A stretch of DNA of 64,000 bases from assembly GCF_002837185.1 (NCBI RefSeq), contig NZ_KZ477989.1, positions 193,276 to 257,275 of the forward strand. The letters are read 5' to 3'. Origin of the DNA: Pseudomonas fluorescens (lineage in GTDB: Bacteria; Pseudomonadota; Gammaproteobacteria; Pseudomonadales; Pseudomonadaceae). A program made the position numbers and the translations under genes. The notes below the pieces were generated by a model. The model ran no database searches, was not told the DNA's origin, and saw nothing but the letters and a program-made list of their open reading frames with translations. Positions 25,130 through 34,509 of the stretch are shown here, one piece after another. Every line of letters begins with the position of its first letter. The first letter of the stretch is position 1.

Positions 25130-25885
25130 ATGACTCAGATCGCCCGCATCAGCGACAAAGGCAATGAACGCCGCCTGCAAGCCGAACGCCTGGTCGGCGC
25201 ACAGGCCTTGCAGGAAGCCCAGGCCCTGCGGTTCAACGTGTTCAGCGGCGAGTTCAATGCCAAGCTGAAGGGCGCGGAACTGGGCCTGGACATGGATGAC
25301 TATGATGTTCACTGCAGCCACATCGGCGTGCGGGATTTGAACAGCGGTCGGCTCGTCGCCACCACCCGTTTGCTCGACCACCAGGCCGCCAGCACCTTGG
25401 GCCGGTTCTACAGCGAGGAGGAGTTCAGCCTGCATGGCTTGTTGCACTTGCAGGGTCCGATCCTGGAAATCGGCCGCACCTGCGTCGACCCGGCCTACCG
25501 CAACGGCGGCACCATCGCGGTGTTGTGGGGTGAGTTGGCCGAGGTACTCAACCAGGGTGGCTACAGCTACCTGATGGGCTGCGCGAGTATCCCGATGCAC
25601 GATGGCGGCATCCAGGCCCACGCGATCATGCAGCGTCTGCGCGAGCGCTACCTGTGCAACGAGCACCTGCGCGCCGAACCGAAAAAGCCACTGCCGGCAC
25701 TGGATCTGCCCTCCAACGTCATCGCCGAAATGCCGCCACTGCTCAAGGCCTATATGCGCCTGGGGGCGAAGATCTGCGGCGAACCGTGCTGGGACGAAGA
25801 TTTCCAGGTGGCCGATGTGTTCATCCTGCTCAAACGCGATCAGCTGTGCCCGCGCTATGCGCGCCACTTCAAGGCGGCGATGTGA
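25130..25885 (+). CDS. olsB: L-ornithine N(alpha)-acyltransferase
   Basis: A 251-aa GNAT-fold acyltransferase that transfers a 3-hydroxyacyl chain from ACP to ornithine, giving lyso-ornithine lipid, the first step of phosphate-free membrane lipid synthesis. OlsB-typical segments are [39 protein letters not shown] and [14 protein letters not shown]. The start has GGAG upstream. The stop overlaps the olsA start (TGATG). A Pho box precedes it, in line with phosphate-limited expression. Confidence 0.93.
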   Translation: MTQIARISDKGNERRLQAERLVGAQALQEAQALRFNVFSGEFNAKLKGAELGLDMDDYDVHCSHIGVRDLNSGRLVATTRLLDHQAASTLGRFYSEEEFSLHGLLHLQGPILEIGRTCVDPAYRNGGTIAVLWGELAEVLNQGGYSYLMGCASIPMHDGGIQAHAIMQRLRERYLCNEHLRAEPKKPLPALDLPSNVIAEMPPLLKAYMRLGAKICGEPCWDEDFQVADVFILLKRDQLCPRYARHFKAAM

Positions 25886-26685
25886 TGGGCCGCCTGCGCG
25901 TGTACGGACGCATCGCCCGGGTGCTGCTGGTGGTGGCACTGGGCCTGAGCATGGCCAGTGTGTTTGGCCTGTTCGAGCGCCTGGGGGTGGCCAACTCAAT
26001 GGTGCGGCGCCAGCGTTGGTCGCGGTTCTTCATGGCACGGCTGACCAATGCCCTGCCCTTTCGCGTGACGGTGCACGGCGAACTGCCGCAAACGCCGATG
26101 CTGTGGGTGAGCAATCATGTGTCCTGGACGGATATTCCGCTGCTGGGGATGGTCACTCCACTGTCGTTTCTGTCCAAAGCCGAAGTGCGCACCTGGCCGG
26201 TGGCCGGCTGGTTGGCGGCCAAGGCCGGCAGCCTGTTCATTCGTCGCGGTTCAGGTGACAGCCAGTTGATCCGCAAGCAGATGACCCGTCATCTGGAGCA
26301 ACGCCACCCGCTGCTGATGTTTCCGGAAGGCACCACCACCGACGGACGCAGCCTGCGCACCTTTCACGGGCGCTTGCTGGCCAGTGCGATCGATGCGGAT
26401 GTGTCGCTGCAACCGGTGGCGATACGGTATCTGCGCGACGGTGCGGTGGACTCACTGGCGCCGTTCATCGGCGATGATGATTTGCTGTCGCACCTGATGC
26501 GGCTGTTCGCCAATGACCAGGGCGATGTGGAGATTCATCTGCTCAAGCCGATTGCCTGCGCCGGGCAGGAGCGCGCGGCGCTGGCCTATCAGGCGCAGCA
26601 GGCGGTGCAGAAGGCGTTGTTCGGGCCGTTGCCGGAGAGTGAGCAGGCGCATGTGCGACCAGCGTTTGCCGCCTTAATGCTGTGA
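25885..26685 (+). CDS. olsA: Lyso-ornithine lipid O-acyltransferase
   Basis: A 266-aa membrane-bound PlsC-family acyltransferase that adds the second acyl chain to form ornithine lipid. The HX4D catalytic motif is NHVSWTD (His78, Asp83), and the glycerophosphate-type block is FPEGTTTDG. An N-terminal membrane helix (residues 11-27) anchors it. It overlaps olsB by one base, so the two are cotranslated. PlsC-like lysophosphatidate activity is also possible, but the operon partner makes OlsA the best call. A REP hairpin follows the stop. Confidence 0.9.
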   Translation: MGRLRVYGRIARVLLVVALGLSMASVFGLFERLGVANSMVRRQRWSRFFMARLTNALPFRVTVHGELPQTPMLWVSNHVSWTDIPLLGMVTPLSFLSKAEVRTWPVAGWLAAKAGSLFIRRGSGDSQLIRKQMTRHLEQRHPLLMFPEGTTTDGRSLRTFHGRLLASAIDADVSLQPVAIRYLRDGAVDSLAPFIGDDDLLSHLMRLFANDQGDVEIHLLKPIACAGQERAALAYQAQQAVQKALFGPLPESEQAHVRPAFAALML

Positions 26686-26697
26686 ATACACTCTAAA

Positions 26698-26725
26698 TGT
26701 GGGAGGGGGCAAGCCCCCTCCCACA
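26698..26725. terminator. REP-derived hairpin terminator
   Basis: TGTGGGAGGGGGC / GCCCCCTCCCACA forms a near-perfect stem between the convergent olsA and ACP phosphodiesterase genes and touches the stop codon of the latter. Confidence 0.75.
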
Positions 26726-26726
26726 T

Positions 26727-27311
26727 TTAGACCTCAGTGGTCAGCTGGATACGTGCAAAGCTCTGTAATTCGGGGTAGAAAACCCGGAAATCCTCACTCA
26801 AAGGCTCATAGTGCTCGCGCAACTCACGCATCGCAAATCCTAACGCCTCCGGGTCCGTCAGCCGCCGCGAAATCCCGCGCAGCACCTGCTCCATCACCGC
26901 AAACTCGCGGTACGAGCCCAACCAGTCATCCGCCGCCATAGAGGGTGCGATTTGCGCCAGCCGCCCCGGCAATGCAGGTTCTGCGGCGAGCACGCGGTAC
27001 ACCTGCGCGGTGAAGCGCTCCAGCGGCTGATCGGCATACAGCGTCCAATCCCGCGCCAGGCAATGGTCGAAAAACACGTCGAGCACGATCCCGGCATAGC
27101 GCCTGCGGGTCAGGCTGAAGCGCGACAACGCGGCCCCCACCAATGGGTGGCTGTCGGTGAATCGGTCAATGGAGCGATGCAACTGGATCGCCGCTTCGAT
27201 TTGCGGGTTGAACTGGCCCTGCAGACGGCCTTTGACGAAGTCGCCATACAGGCTGCCCAGCAATTGCGCAGGCAGTTGGCCGCCCAGGTGCAGATGTGCG
27301 AGATAATTCAT
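26727..27311 (-). CDS. acpH: ACP phosphodiesterase (DUF479)
   Basis: A 194-aa enzyme that removes the 4'-phosphopantetheine arm from acyl carrier protein. The HD-like metal-binding residues appear in MNYLAHLHLGG, LHRSIDRFTDSHP and GIVLDVFFDHCLARDW, and the DUF479/AcpH length is normal. Monocistronic, divergent from the ArsR-family regulator with about 155 bases between them that carry the inverted repeats. Confidence 0.9.
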   Translation of the reverse strand: MNYLAHLHLGGQLPAQLLGSLYGDFVKGRLQGQFNPQIEAAIQLHRSIDRFTDSHPLVGAALSRFSLTRRRYAGIVLDVFFDHCLARDWTLYADQPLERFTAQVYRVLAAEPALPGRLAQIAPSMAADDWLGSYREFAVMEQVLRGISRRLTDPEALGFAMRELREHYEPLSEDFRVFYPELQSFARIQLTTEV

Positions 27312-27351
27312 GGCGCGCAGTCTACCACTGCGGCCATCATATCGTTATAAC

Positions 27352-27403
27352 CCGATATACCGATTCGTGCTGATTCCAGATCAAAATCATATTGGTATAT
27401 CGG
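27352..27403. promoter_or_regulatory. Inverted repeat operator before arsR-type gene
   Basis: A perfect 10-bp inverted repeat, CCGATATACC (27352-27361) and GGTATATCGG (27394-27403), is separated by 32 bases. Further CGATATA-type half-sites occur at 27339-27344 and 27433-27439. Positioned just upstream of the regulator start, it is a likely autoregulatory site. Confidence 0.6.
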
Positions 27404-27466
27404 AATACGACGATTTAAAGTTCGCCTCATCGCGATATAACGTTTTACGCCACCGAGCACCCTGCC

Positions 27467-27787
27467 ATGCCGATCGACCTCGACGAAATAATAAAAGCCC
27501 TGGCCCACCCAGTACGACGAGACATCCTCACCTGGCTGAAAGACCCGAAAGTGCAGTTTCCCGAGCAATTGCACAACCACGAATACGGCATCTGCGCCGG
27601 GCAGATCGACCAGCGCTGCGGCTTGTCCCAGTCGACCGTATCGGCCCACCTGGCGACCTTGCAACGGGCGGGCTTGATCACCAGTCAGAAAGCCGGGCAG
27701 TGGCACTTTTTCAGACGCAATGAGGAAACGATCCAAGCCTTCCTCGCAGCGCTCATCGCCGAACTCAGCGCCCCTGCGCCGCAATAA
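27467..27787 (+). CDS. ArsR/SmtB-family regulator
   Basis: A 106-aa winged-helix repressor. The helix-turn-helix is CGLSQSTVSAHLATLQRAGLITSQK, with the wing in GQWHFFRRN. The classic metal motif ELCVCDL is absent; isolated Cys residues occur in YGICAGQIDQRCGL, so it could be redox or thiol sensitive, but that is inference. It is followed after 10 bases by a small ORF and then an Old Yellow Enzyme gene, and probably regulates both. Inverted repeats upstream suggest autoregulation. Confidence 0.85.
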   Translation: MPIDLDEIIKALAHPVRRDILTWLKDPKVQFPEQLHNHEYGICAGQIDQRCGLSQSTVSAHLATLQRAGLITSQKAGQWHFFRRNEETIQAFLAALIAELSAPAPQ

Positions 27788-27797
27788 GGAGCCGAAA

Positions 27798-27893
27798 ATG
27801 CCGCGCTCATTGCTAATGATTCTCGCGCTGCCGGTGACCCTGATTACTTTCCGTCAGAACGGCGATGCCGACCTGGCCCCCGCCACCAACTGA
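27798..27893 (+). CDS. 31-aa small hydrophobic protein
   Basis: A 31-codon ORF (MPRSLLMILALPVTLITF, then RQNGDADLAPATN) with a strong AGGAG 7 bases before the ATG. It begins 10 bases after the regulator stop and ends 27 bases before the Old Yellow Enzyme start. The N-terminal half is hydrophobic enough for a membrane segment. The ribosome binding site and tight spacing argue that it is translated. No family was recognised. Confidence 0.55.
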   Translation: MPRSLLMILALPVTLITFRQNGDADLAPATN

Positions 27894-27920
27894 TCAACTT
27901 GAAGAGAAAGGTACATTCCC

Positions 27921-28976
27921 ATGACGACTATTTTTGATCCGATAAAACTGGGCGACCTGGAACTGTCGAACCGCATCATCATGGCGCCGCTGACCCGCTG
28001 CCGTGCCGATGAAGGCCGCGTTCCCAACGCGCTGATGGCCGAGTATTACGTGCAGCGCGCATCCGCCGGGCTGATCCTCAGCGAAGCCACTTCCGTGACG
28101 CCCATGGGCGTGGGTTACCCGGACACACCGGGGATCTGGTCGAACGACCAGGTGCGCGGCTGGGCCAACATCACCAAGGCCGTGCACGGCGCAGGCGGCA
28201 AGATCTTCCTGCAACTGTGGCACGTCGGCCGCATCTCCCATGAGTCGTACCTCAATGGCGAGGCCCCGGTGGCGCCGAGCGCGGTCCAGGCCAAAGGCCA
28301 CGTCAGCCTGGTACGCCCGCTGGCCGACTACCCCACCCCACGCGCCCTGGAAACCGCTGAAATCGCCGACATCATCGACGCTTACCGCACTGGCGCCGAA
28401 AACGCCAAGGCCGCCGGTTTCGACGGCGTGGAAATCCACGGTGCCAACGGCTACCTGCTCGACCAGTTCCTGCAAAGCAGCACCAACCAGCGCACCGACC
28501 CATACGGCGGCTCCCTGGAAAACCGTGCGCGCCTGTTGCTGGAAGTGACCGACGCCGCCATCGAGGTCTGGGGCGCGGGCCGCGTGGGCGTGCACCTGGC
28601 ACCGCGTGCCGACGCCCACGACATGGGCGATGACAACCTGGCGGAAACCTTCACCTACGTCGCCAGCGAACTGGGCAAGCGTGGCATTGCCTTCATCTGT
28701 TCCCGTGAAAAAGAAGGCGCAGACAGCCTCGGCCCGCAACTGAAAAAAGCCTTCGGCGGCGTGTACATCGCCAACGAACGCTTCACCAAAGACAGCGCCA
28801 ACGCCTGGCTGGCCGCCGGCAAGGCCGATGCAGTGGCGTTCGGCATACCGTTCATTGCCAACCCGGACCTGCCGGCACGCCTGAAGGCCGATGCGCCGTT
28901 GAACGAGCCGCACCCGGAAACTTTCTACGGCAAAGGCCCGGTCGGCTATATCGACTACCCAACCCTGCCGATCTAA
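27921..28976 (+). CDS. nemA: Alkene reductase, Old Yellow Enzyme family
   Basis: A 351-aa FMN-dependent TIM-barrel reductase of N-ethylmaleimide-reductase/xenobiotic-reductase type, which reduces activated C=C bonds and nitro compounds with NAD(P)H. Conserved blocks are IIMAPLTRCRAD, QLWHVGRISH, FDGVEIHGANGYLLDQFLQ (His-x-x-Asn substrate pair), RTDPYGGSLENR and VHLAPRAD. Length is normal. Its operon with an ArsR regulator suggests induction by electrophiles. Downstream lies a REPIN. Confidence 0.9.
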   Translation: MTTIFDPIKLGDLELSNRIIMAPLTRCRADEGRVPNALMAEYYVQRASAGLILSEATSVTPMGVGYPDTPGIWSNDQVRGWANITKAVHGAGGKIFLQLWHVGRISHESYLNGEAPVAPSAVQAKGHVSLVRPLADYPTPRALETAEIADIIDAYRTGAENAKAAGFDGVEIHGANGYLLDQFLQSSTNQRTDPYGGSLENRARLLLEVTDAAIEVWGAGRVGVHLAPRADAHDMGDDNLAETFTYVASELGKRGIAFICSREKEGADSLGPQLKKAFGGVYIANERFTKDSANAWLAAGKADAVAFGIPFIANPDLPARLKADAPLNEPHPETFYGKGPVGYIDYPTLPI

Positions 28977-28996
28977 CTGACCGAAACACAAAGCAA

Positions 28997-29085
28997 TGTG
29001 GGAGGGGGCTTGCTCCCGATAGCGGAGCTTCAGTCAACACATCAGTGACTGACACACCGCTATCGGGAGCAAGCTCCCTCCCACA
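28997..29085. repeat. REPIN (two inverted REPs)
   Basis: Outer arms TGTGGGAGGGGGCTTGCTCCCGAT and ATCGGGAGCAAGCTCCCTCCCACA enclose a spacer with CAGTCAACACAT and CAGTGACTGACACACC. Confidence 0.9.
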
Positions 29086-29279
29086 TTTTTTACCGCATGT
29101 TTCGTCTTGGAAACATCGCTTCACAGAACCGCAACAATATCGCTACAAAATACTTAGGCCGCTACCTATCAACCGCCCGCCAGTCCGTATATAAAGTCAC
29201 CCCTTCAATCAGCAGAAGGACGATTGACCGTCCTTGGGCTTTACTGTTGACACAACTGGTCGCAATTACGCATTTTGTC

Positions 29280-29912
29280 TCAATTGCGCAGGCTGGGGCT
29301 CAGGCGCAGCATGTCCAGCCCTGCGTCCACCCAGCGCTCGGCGTCCTGATGCAGTTGAAAGCTTTCAGGCACCAGCAGCCACTGGCCGATAAGGCCGTGG
29401 ATGTACGCATGAAGGCACACCGCAGCACGGTGGGTATCAAGACCGTCCGGTAATTGCCCGCGATGCACCGCGTTACGCAACGTCAGACCGATGCGCAGGT
29501 TGCACTCCAGGCTATGGGCCTGGCGCTGGCGGCGCATGTCACACATTTCATCGGTGAACTCGCACTTATGAAACAAGATCTCGTTGATGCGCCGGGTTTT
29601 CGGGTCCAGGGCCACTTGATGATAGAGATGAATCAGCAGTTTGCGCATGCACCCCAACGGGTCGACTTCATCCTCGCTTTCACTGGCCCGGGCCAATTCG
29701 TCCAAGGGTTCGTGCAGCGTGTCGAGCAGGGCCTGCAGCAAATCGGACTTGTTACTGAAATGCCAGTAAATAGCACCGCGCGTCACGCCGGCCAGGGCGG
29801 CAATGTCCGCCAGCGTGGTCCGTGCAACGCCACGTTCATAAAAGGCTTGCTCGGCGGCTTGGAGGATCTGGCTGCGCGTTTCCTGAGCTTCCTCTTTGGT
29901 GCGACGAACCAT
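29280..29912 (-). CDS. emhR: TetR-family efflux repressor EmhR/TtgR
   Basis: A 210-aa TetR repressor. The helix-turn-helix is [28 protein letters not shown] near residue 35-60, with the larger C-terminal ligand pocket. Sequence and position are those of TtgR/EmhR, which release their operator on binding antibiotics or flavonoids. It is divergent from the emhABC operon, with a TtgR-type operator between them overlapping the promoters. Confidence 0.92.
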   Translation of the reverse strand: MVRRTKEEAQETRSQILQAAEQAFYERGVARTTLADIAALAGVTRGAIYWHFSNKSDLLQALLDTLHEPLDELARASESEDEVDPLGCMRKLLIHLYHQVALDPKTRRINEILFHKCEFTDEMCDMRRQRQAHSLECNLRIGLTLRNAVHRGQLPDGLDTHRAAVCLHAYIHGLIGQWLLVPESFQLHQDAERWVDAGLDMLRLSPSLRN

Positions 29913-30079
29913 GGCAGTAAAACCTCAATCAGAACACTGGGGACTATCGTTAACGCGACGTTAATAGGCGTGAACGATCATCTGAATAATTGTGGGACGA
30001 CACCGTCATGGGCGCCGAACGTACTAAAATCGAGGCTTTGGGCGCTGCTTTGTCAGCATTGCGCCGAGCCTGTCAAGAG

Positions 30080-30108
30080 TTTACAAACAACCATGAACGT
30101 AAGTATAT
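30080..30108. promoter_or_regulatory. TtgR/EmhR-type operator
   Basis: TTTACAAACAACCATGAACG followed by TAAGTATA closely resembles the operator I recall for TtgR in P. putida, positioned upstream of the pump operon and divergent from the repressor gene. Confidence 0.75.
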
Positions 30109-30198
30109 TGCGTAGCAAGCTACTTATCCACTCACGGCTTGTTTTTTACCCTTCCACACTTCTTGTGCGCACCCTGCGCGCCTGACCCGAGGATCTTC

Positions 30199-31344
30199 AT
30201 GCAACTTAAGCCAGCTGTTACCGCTCTGGTCACTGCCGTCGCCCTGGCATCGCTGCTCAGCGGATGTAAAAAGGAAGAAGCGGCTCCGCCCGCTCAAACC
30301 CCTCAGGTCGGCGTGGTCACTATTCAACCGCAAGCCTTTACCCTGACCACCGAGCTGCCGGGCCGCACCACGGCCTACCGCATTGCCGAAGTGCGCCCTC
30401 AGGTGAACGGCATCATTCTCAAGCGCCTGTTCAAGGAAGGCGCCGACGTGAAGGAAGGGCAGCAGCTCTACCAGATCGATCCGTCGGTGTATGAAGCCAC
30501 GCTCAAGAGCGCCCAGGCCAAGCTGACGCAGACCAAATCGATCACCGATCGCTACAAGCAACTGATCGATGAGCAAGCCGTCAGCCGCCAGGAATACGAC
30601 ACCGCCGTCGCCGACCGCATGACCGCCGAGGCCGACCTGCAGAGCGCGCAGATCAACGTGCGCTACACCAAGGTGTTCGCGCCGATTTCCGGGCGTATCG
30701 GCCGCTCTGCGGTAACCGAAGGCGCGCTGGTCAGCAACGGCCAGGCCGACGCCATGGCCGTGATCCAGCAGCTGGACCCGATCTACGTCGACGTCACCCA
30801 GTCCTCGGCCGAAATGCTGAAACTGCGTCGAGACCTGGAAAGCGGCCAACTGCAAAAATCCGGCGACAACGCCGCCATGGTCAAGCTGACCCTGGAAGAC
30901 GGCAGCGACTACGGCCAGCAAGGCAAACTGGAGTTCTCTGAAGTGTCGGTCGACCAGACCACCGGTTCCGTGACCCTGCGCGCCGTGTTCCCCAACCCCG
31001 ACCATGTGCTGCTGCCGGGTATGTTCGTGCACGCCCAGCTGCAGGCCGGTGTGAACAGCAAGGCCATCCTCGCGCCGCAACAAGGCGTGACCCGTGATCT
31101 GAAGGGCACCCCGACGGCCCTGATCGTCAATGCCGACAACAAGGTCGAGCAGCGTGAACTGGTAGCCAACCGTACTGCCGGCGCCTATTGGCTGGTAGAG
31201 AAAGGCCTCAACGCGGGCGATCGCGTCATCACCGAAGGTTTGCAGTACGTCAAGCCGGGCGCCGAGGTGAAGGTCACGGAAGCCGGCAACGCCAAGCCCG
31301 CCGGTTCTGCCGCTCCTGCTGCCGCTGCTGGCAAAGGGGAGTAA
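30199..31344 (+). CDS. emhA: RND efflux periplasmic adaptor EmhA
   Basis: A 381-aa membrane-fusion lipoprotein (lipobox LLSGC, Cys23). The lipoyl halves, alpha-hairpin and beta-barrel of HlyD/MexA family adaptors are visible: EVRPQVNGIILKRLFKEGADVKEGQQLYQID, VRYTKVFAPISGRIGRS and FPNPDHVLLPGMFVHAQL. It bridges the inner-membrane EmhB to EmhC. I chose the ATG at 30199 because GAGGA lies upstream and the lipoprotein signal starts there. First gene of emhABC, the MexAB-OprM/TtgABC equivalent. Confidence 0.95.
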   Translation: MQLKPAVTALVTAVALASLLSGCKKEEAAPPAQTPQVGVVTIQPQAFTLTTELPGRTTAYRIAEVRPQVNGIILKRLFKEGADVKEGQQLYQIDPSVYEATLKSAQAKLTQTKSITDRYKQLIDEQAVSRQEYDTAVADRMTAEADLQSAQINVRYTKVFAPISGRIGRSAVTEGALVSNGQADAMAVIQQLDPIYVDVTQSSAEMLKLRRDLESGQLQKSGDNAAMVKLTLEDGSDYGQQGKLEFSEVSVDQTTGSVTLRAVFPNPDHVLLPGMFVHAQLQAGVNSKAILAPQQGVTRDLKGTPTALIVNADNKVEQRELVANRTAGAYWLVEKGLNAGDRVITEGLQYVKPGAEVKVTEAGNAKPAGSAAPAAAAGKGE

Positions 31345-31347
31345 TCC

Positions 31348-34300
31348 ATGTCGAAATTTTTTATCGACCGTCCCATTTTCGCCTGGGTAATTGCCCTGGT
31401 GATCATGCTGGTCGGGGCACTGTCGATCCTGAAGCTGCCTATCAACCAATACCCGGCCATTGCGCCAACCGCCATTGACATCCAGGTGACCTACCCAGGC
31501 GCGTCCGCACAAACCGTGCAGGACACCGTGGTACAGGTCATCGAGCAACAGCTCAACGGTATCGACAACCTGCGCTATGTGGCCTCGGACAGTAACTCCG
31601 ACGGCAGCATGACCATCACTGCGACGTTCAACCAGGGTACCAACCCGGACATCGCCCAGGTTCAAGTGCAGAACAAGCTGAACCTGGCGACCCCACTGCT
31701 GCCGCAAGAAGTGCAGCAGCAGGGTATCCGCGTGACCAAGTCGGTGAAGAACTTCCTGATGGTGATCGGTCTGGTGTCGGAAGACGGCAGCATGACCAAG
31801 GACGACCTCTCCAACTACATCGTGTCCAACATCCAGGACCCGATTTCCCGTACCTCGGGTGTGGGTGACTTCCAGGTATTCGGTTCGCAGTACGCCATGC
31901 GTATCTGGCTTGACCCGGCCAAGCTGAACAACTTCCAGCTCACCCCGGTGGATGTCAGCAACGCCATCAAGGCCCAGAACGTGCAGGTGGCCACCGGCCA
32001 ACTGGGCGGCCTGCCTGCCCTGCCCGGCACTCAATTGAACGCGACCATCATCGGCAAGACGCGCCTGCAAAGCGCCGAAGAGTTCGCCAAGATCCTGATG
32101 AAGGTGAATGCCGACGGCTCGCAAGTGCGCTTGGGCGACGTTGCACGTATTGAACTGGGCGGCCAGAACTACAGCATCAGCGCGCAGTTCAACGGCAAGC
32201 CGGCGTCCGGTATGGCGATCAAGCTGGCCGCCGGGGCGAATGCCCTGGACACCGGTAAAGCGATCCGCGCCACCGTGGCATCCCTGGAGCCGTTCTTCCC
32301 GCCAGGCATGAAAGCCGTGGTGCCGTACGACACGACCCCGGTAGTGACCGAATCGATCTCCGGTGTGGTTCACACCCTGATCGAAGCGATCGTGCTGGTG
32401 TTCCTGGTGATGTTCCTGTTCCTGCAGAACTTCCGCGCCACCATCATCACCACCATGACCGTACCGGTGGTACTGCTGGGTACGTTCGGGATCCTGGCGG
32501 CGTTCGGTTTCACCATTAACACCCTGACCATGTTCGGCATGATCCTGGCCATCGGCCTGCTGGTGGACGATGCCATCGTCGTGGTGGAAAACGTCGAGCG
32601 GGTCATGGCCGAGGAGCACCTGTCACCCAAGGAAGCGACCATCAAGTCCATGGGCCAGATCCAGGGCGCCCTGGTGGGTATTGCCCTGGTACTCTCGGCG
32701 GTTTTGCTGCCGATGGCCTTCTTCGGCGGCTCCACCGGCGTGATCTACCGGCAGTTCTCCATCACCATTGTGTCGGCGATGGCGTTGTCGGTACTGGTTG
32801 CCCTGATCTTCACCCCAGCCCTGTGCGCCACCATGCTCAAGGCGATCGACCCGGAAAAACACGGCCAACCCAAGCGCGGCTTCTTCGGCTGGTTCAACCG
32901 CACCTTCGACAGCGGCGTACTCAAGTACGAGCGCGGCGTGGGCGGCATGATCAAGCACAAGATCCCGGCCTTCATCGTGTATGCGCTGATCCTGGCCGGC
33001 ATGATCTGGATGTTCACCCGTATCCCGAGCGCGTTCCTGCCTGAGGAAGACCAGGGCGTGATCTTCGCCCAGGTACAGACACCCGTGGGCGCCTCGGCCG
33101 AGCGTACGCAAAAAGTCATCGACGACATGCGCGCCTTCCTGCTGCATGACAAGGAAGGCGAGCCGGGCGAAGGCAAGGCCGTGAAGTCGGTATTTACCGT
33201 GAACGGCTTCAACTTTGCCGGCCGCGGCCAGAGCTCGGGTCTGGCATTCGTGATGCTCAAGCCATGGGACGAGCGCGATTCGTCCCAGTCGGTATTCGAA
33301 GTGGCCAAGCGGGCCCAGGGTTACTTCTTCGGGGCCTTCAAGGACGCCATGGTATTTGCCATCGTGCCGCCTTCGGTTCTGGAACTGGGTAACGCCACCG
33401 GCTTCGACGTGTTCCTGCAAGACCAGGGTGGCGTCGGCCACGACAAGCTGATGGCAGCCCGTAACCAGTTCCTCGGTGCGGCGGCCCAAAGCAAGATACT
33501 GGCGGGCGTGCGGCCCAACGGCGTGAACGATGAGCCGCAGTACGAACTGACCGTCGATGACGAGAAAGCCAGCGCCCAGGGCATCAGCCTGTCGGACATC
33601 CAGCAGACCCTGGCCATCGCGCTGGGCGGCAGCTACATCAACGACTTCATCGACCGTGGTCGGGTGAAGAAGGTGTATGTACAGGGTGATGCGGCCAGCC
33701 GCATGTCGCCGGAAGACCTGGACAAATGGTACGTGCGCGCCGACTCCGGGAAGATGGTGCCGCTGTCGGCCATCTCGTCGGGCACGTGGATCTACGGCTC
33801 GCCGAAGCTCTCGCGTTATAACGGTGTAGCGGCCATGGAAATCCTCGGCACGCCGGCGCCTGGCTACAGTACCGGTGACGCGATGGCGGAAGTCGAGCGG
33901 ATTGCCAAGGAACTGCCGGCCGGCATCGGCTATGCCTGGACAGGCCTGTCGTACGAAGAACGTCTGTCCGGCTCCCAGGCGCCTGCGCTGTATGCCCTGT
34001 CGCTGCTGGTGGTGTTCCTGTGTCTCGCCGCCTTGTATGAAAGCTGGTCGATCCCGATTGCGGTGATTCTGGTAGTCCCGCTGGGTGTGATCGGTGCGTT
34101 GATCGCCACCAGCATGCGCGGCTTGTCCAACGACGTGTTCTTCCAGGTCGGCCTGTTGGTGACGGTGGGCCTGGCAGCGAAAAACGCGATCCTGATCGTG
34201 GAGTTCGCCAAGGAGCTGCACGAGCAAGGCAAGGGCATTGTCGAGGCGGCCATCGAGGCATCCCGCATGCGTCTGCGCCCGATCATCATGACGTCCATGG

Positions 34301-34509
34301 CGTTCGTGCTCGGCGTATTGCCGCTGGCGATTTCCAGCGGCGCAGGCTCGGGCAGCCAGCACGCGATCGGTACCGGCGTGATCGGCGGTATGATCACCGC
34401 GACCGTGCTGGCGATCTTCTGGGTGCCACTGTTCTACGCAACCGTGTCTTCCGCCGGCGAACGCAAACAGAAAAACACCACTGAAACTCCTAAAGAGGCT
34501 GGCCAATGA
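31348..34509 (+). CDS. emhB: RND efflux permease EmhB
   Basis: A 1053-aa inner-membrane proton/drug antiporter of the HAE-1 RND family (MexB/TtgB/AcrB). It opens with [17 protein letters not shown], has the proton-relay Asp407-Asp408 pair in [16 protein letters not shown], and a second set of six transmembrane helices after the large periplasmic loop. It exports antibiotics, solvents and aromatic compounds. It starts 3 bases after emhA and overlaps emhC by 4 bases. Confidence 0.96.
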   Translation: MSKFFIDRPIFAWVIALVIMLVGALSILKLPINQYPAIAPTAIDIQVTYPGASAQTVQDTVVQVIEQQLNGIDNLRYVASDSNSDGSMTITATFNQGTNPDIAQVQVQNKLNLATPLLPQEVQQQGIRVTKSVKNFLMVIGLVSEDGSMTKDDLSNYIVSNIQDPISRTSGVGDFQVFGSQYAMRIWLDPAKLNNFQLTPVDVSNAIKAQNVQVATGQLGGLPALPGTQLNATIIGKTRLQSAEEFAKILMKVNADGSQVRLGDVARIELGGQNYSISAQFNGKPASGMAIKLAAGANALDTGKAIRATVASLEPFFPPGMKAVVPYDTTPVVTESISGVVHTLIEAIVLVFLVMFLFLQNFRATIITTMTVPVVLLGTFGILAAFGFTINTLTMFGMILAIGLLVDDAIVVVENVERVMAEEHLSPKEATIKSMGQIQGALVGIALVLSAVLLPMAFFGGSTGVIYRQFSITIVSAMALSVLVALIFTPALCATMLKAIDPEKHGQPKRGFFGWFNRTFDSGVLKYERGVGGMIKHKIPAFIVYALILAGMIWMFTRIPSAFLPEEDQGVIFAQVQTPVGASAERTQKVIDDMRAFLLHDKEGEPGEGKAVKSVFTVNGFNFAGRGQSSGLAFVMLKPWDERDSSQSVFEVAKRAQGYFFGAFKDAMVFAIVPPSVLELGNATGFDVFLQDQGGVGHDKLMAARNQFLGAAAQSKILAGVRPNGVNDEPQYELTVDDEKASAQGISLSDIQQTLAIALGGSYINDFIDRGRVKKVYVQGDAASRMSPEDLDKWYVRADSGKMVPLSAISSGTWIYGSPKLSRYNGVAAMEILGTPAPGYSTGDAMAEVERIAKELPAGIGYAWTGLSYEERLSGSQAPALYALSLLVVFLCLAALYESWSIPIAVILVVPLGVIGALIATSMRGLSNDVFFQVGLLVTVGLAAKNAILIVEFAKELHEQGKGIVEAAIEASRMRLRPIIMTSMAFVLGVLPLAISSGAGSGSQHAIGTGVIGGMITATVLAIFWVPLFYATVSSAGERKQKNTTETPKEAGQ

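Noticed and set aside
30124..34506. Two long minus-strand frames opposite emhAB
   Set aside because: Shadow frames of the efflux genes with biased composition and no family features.
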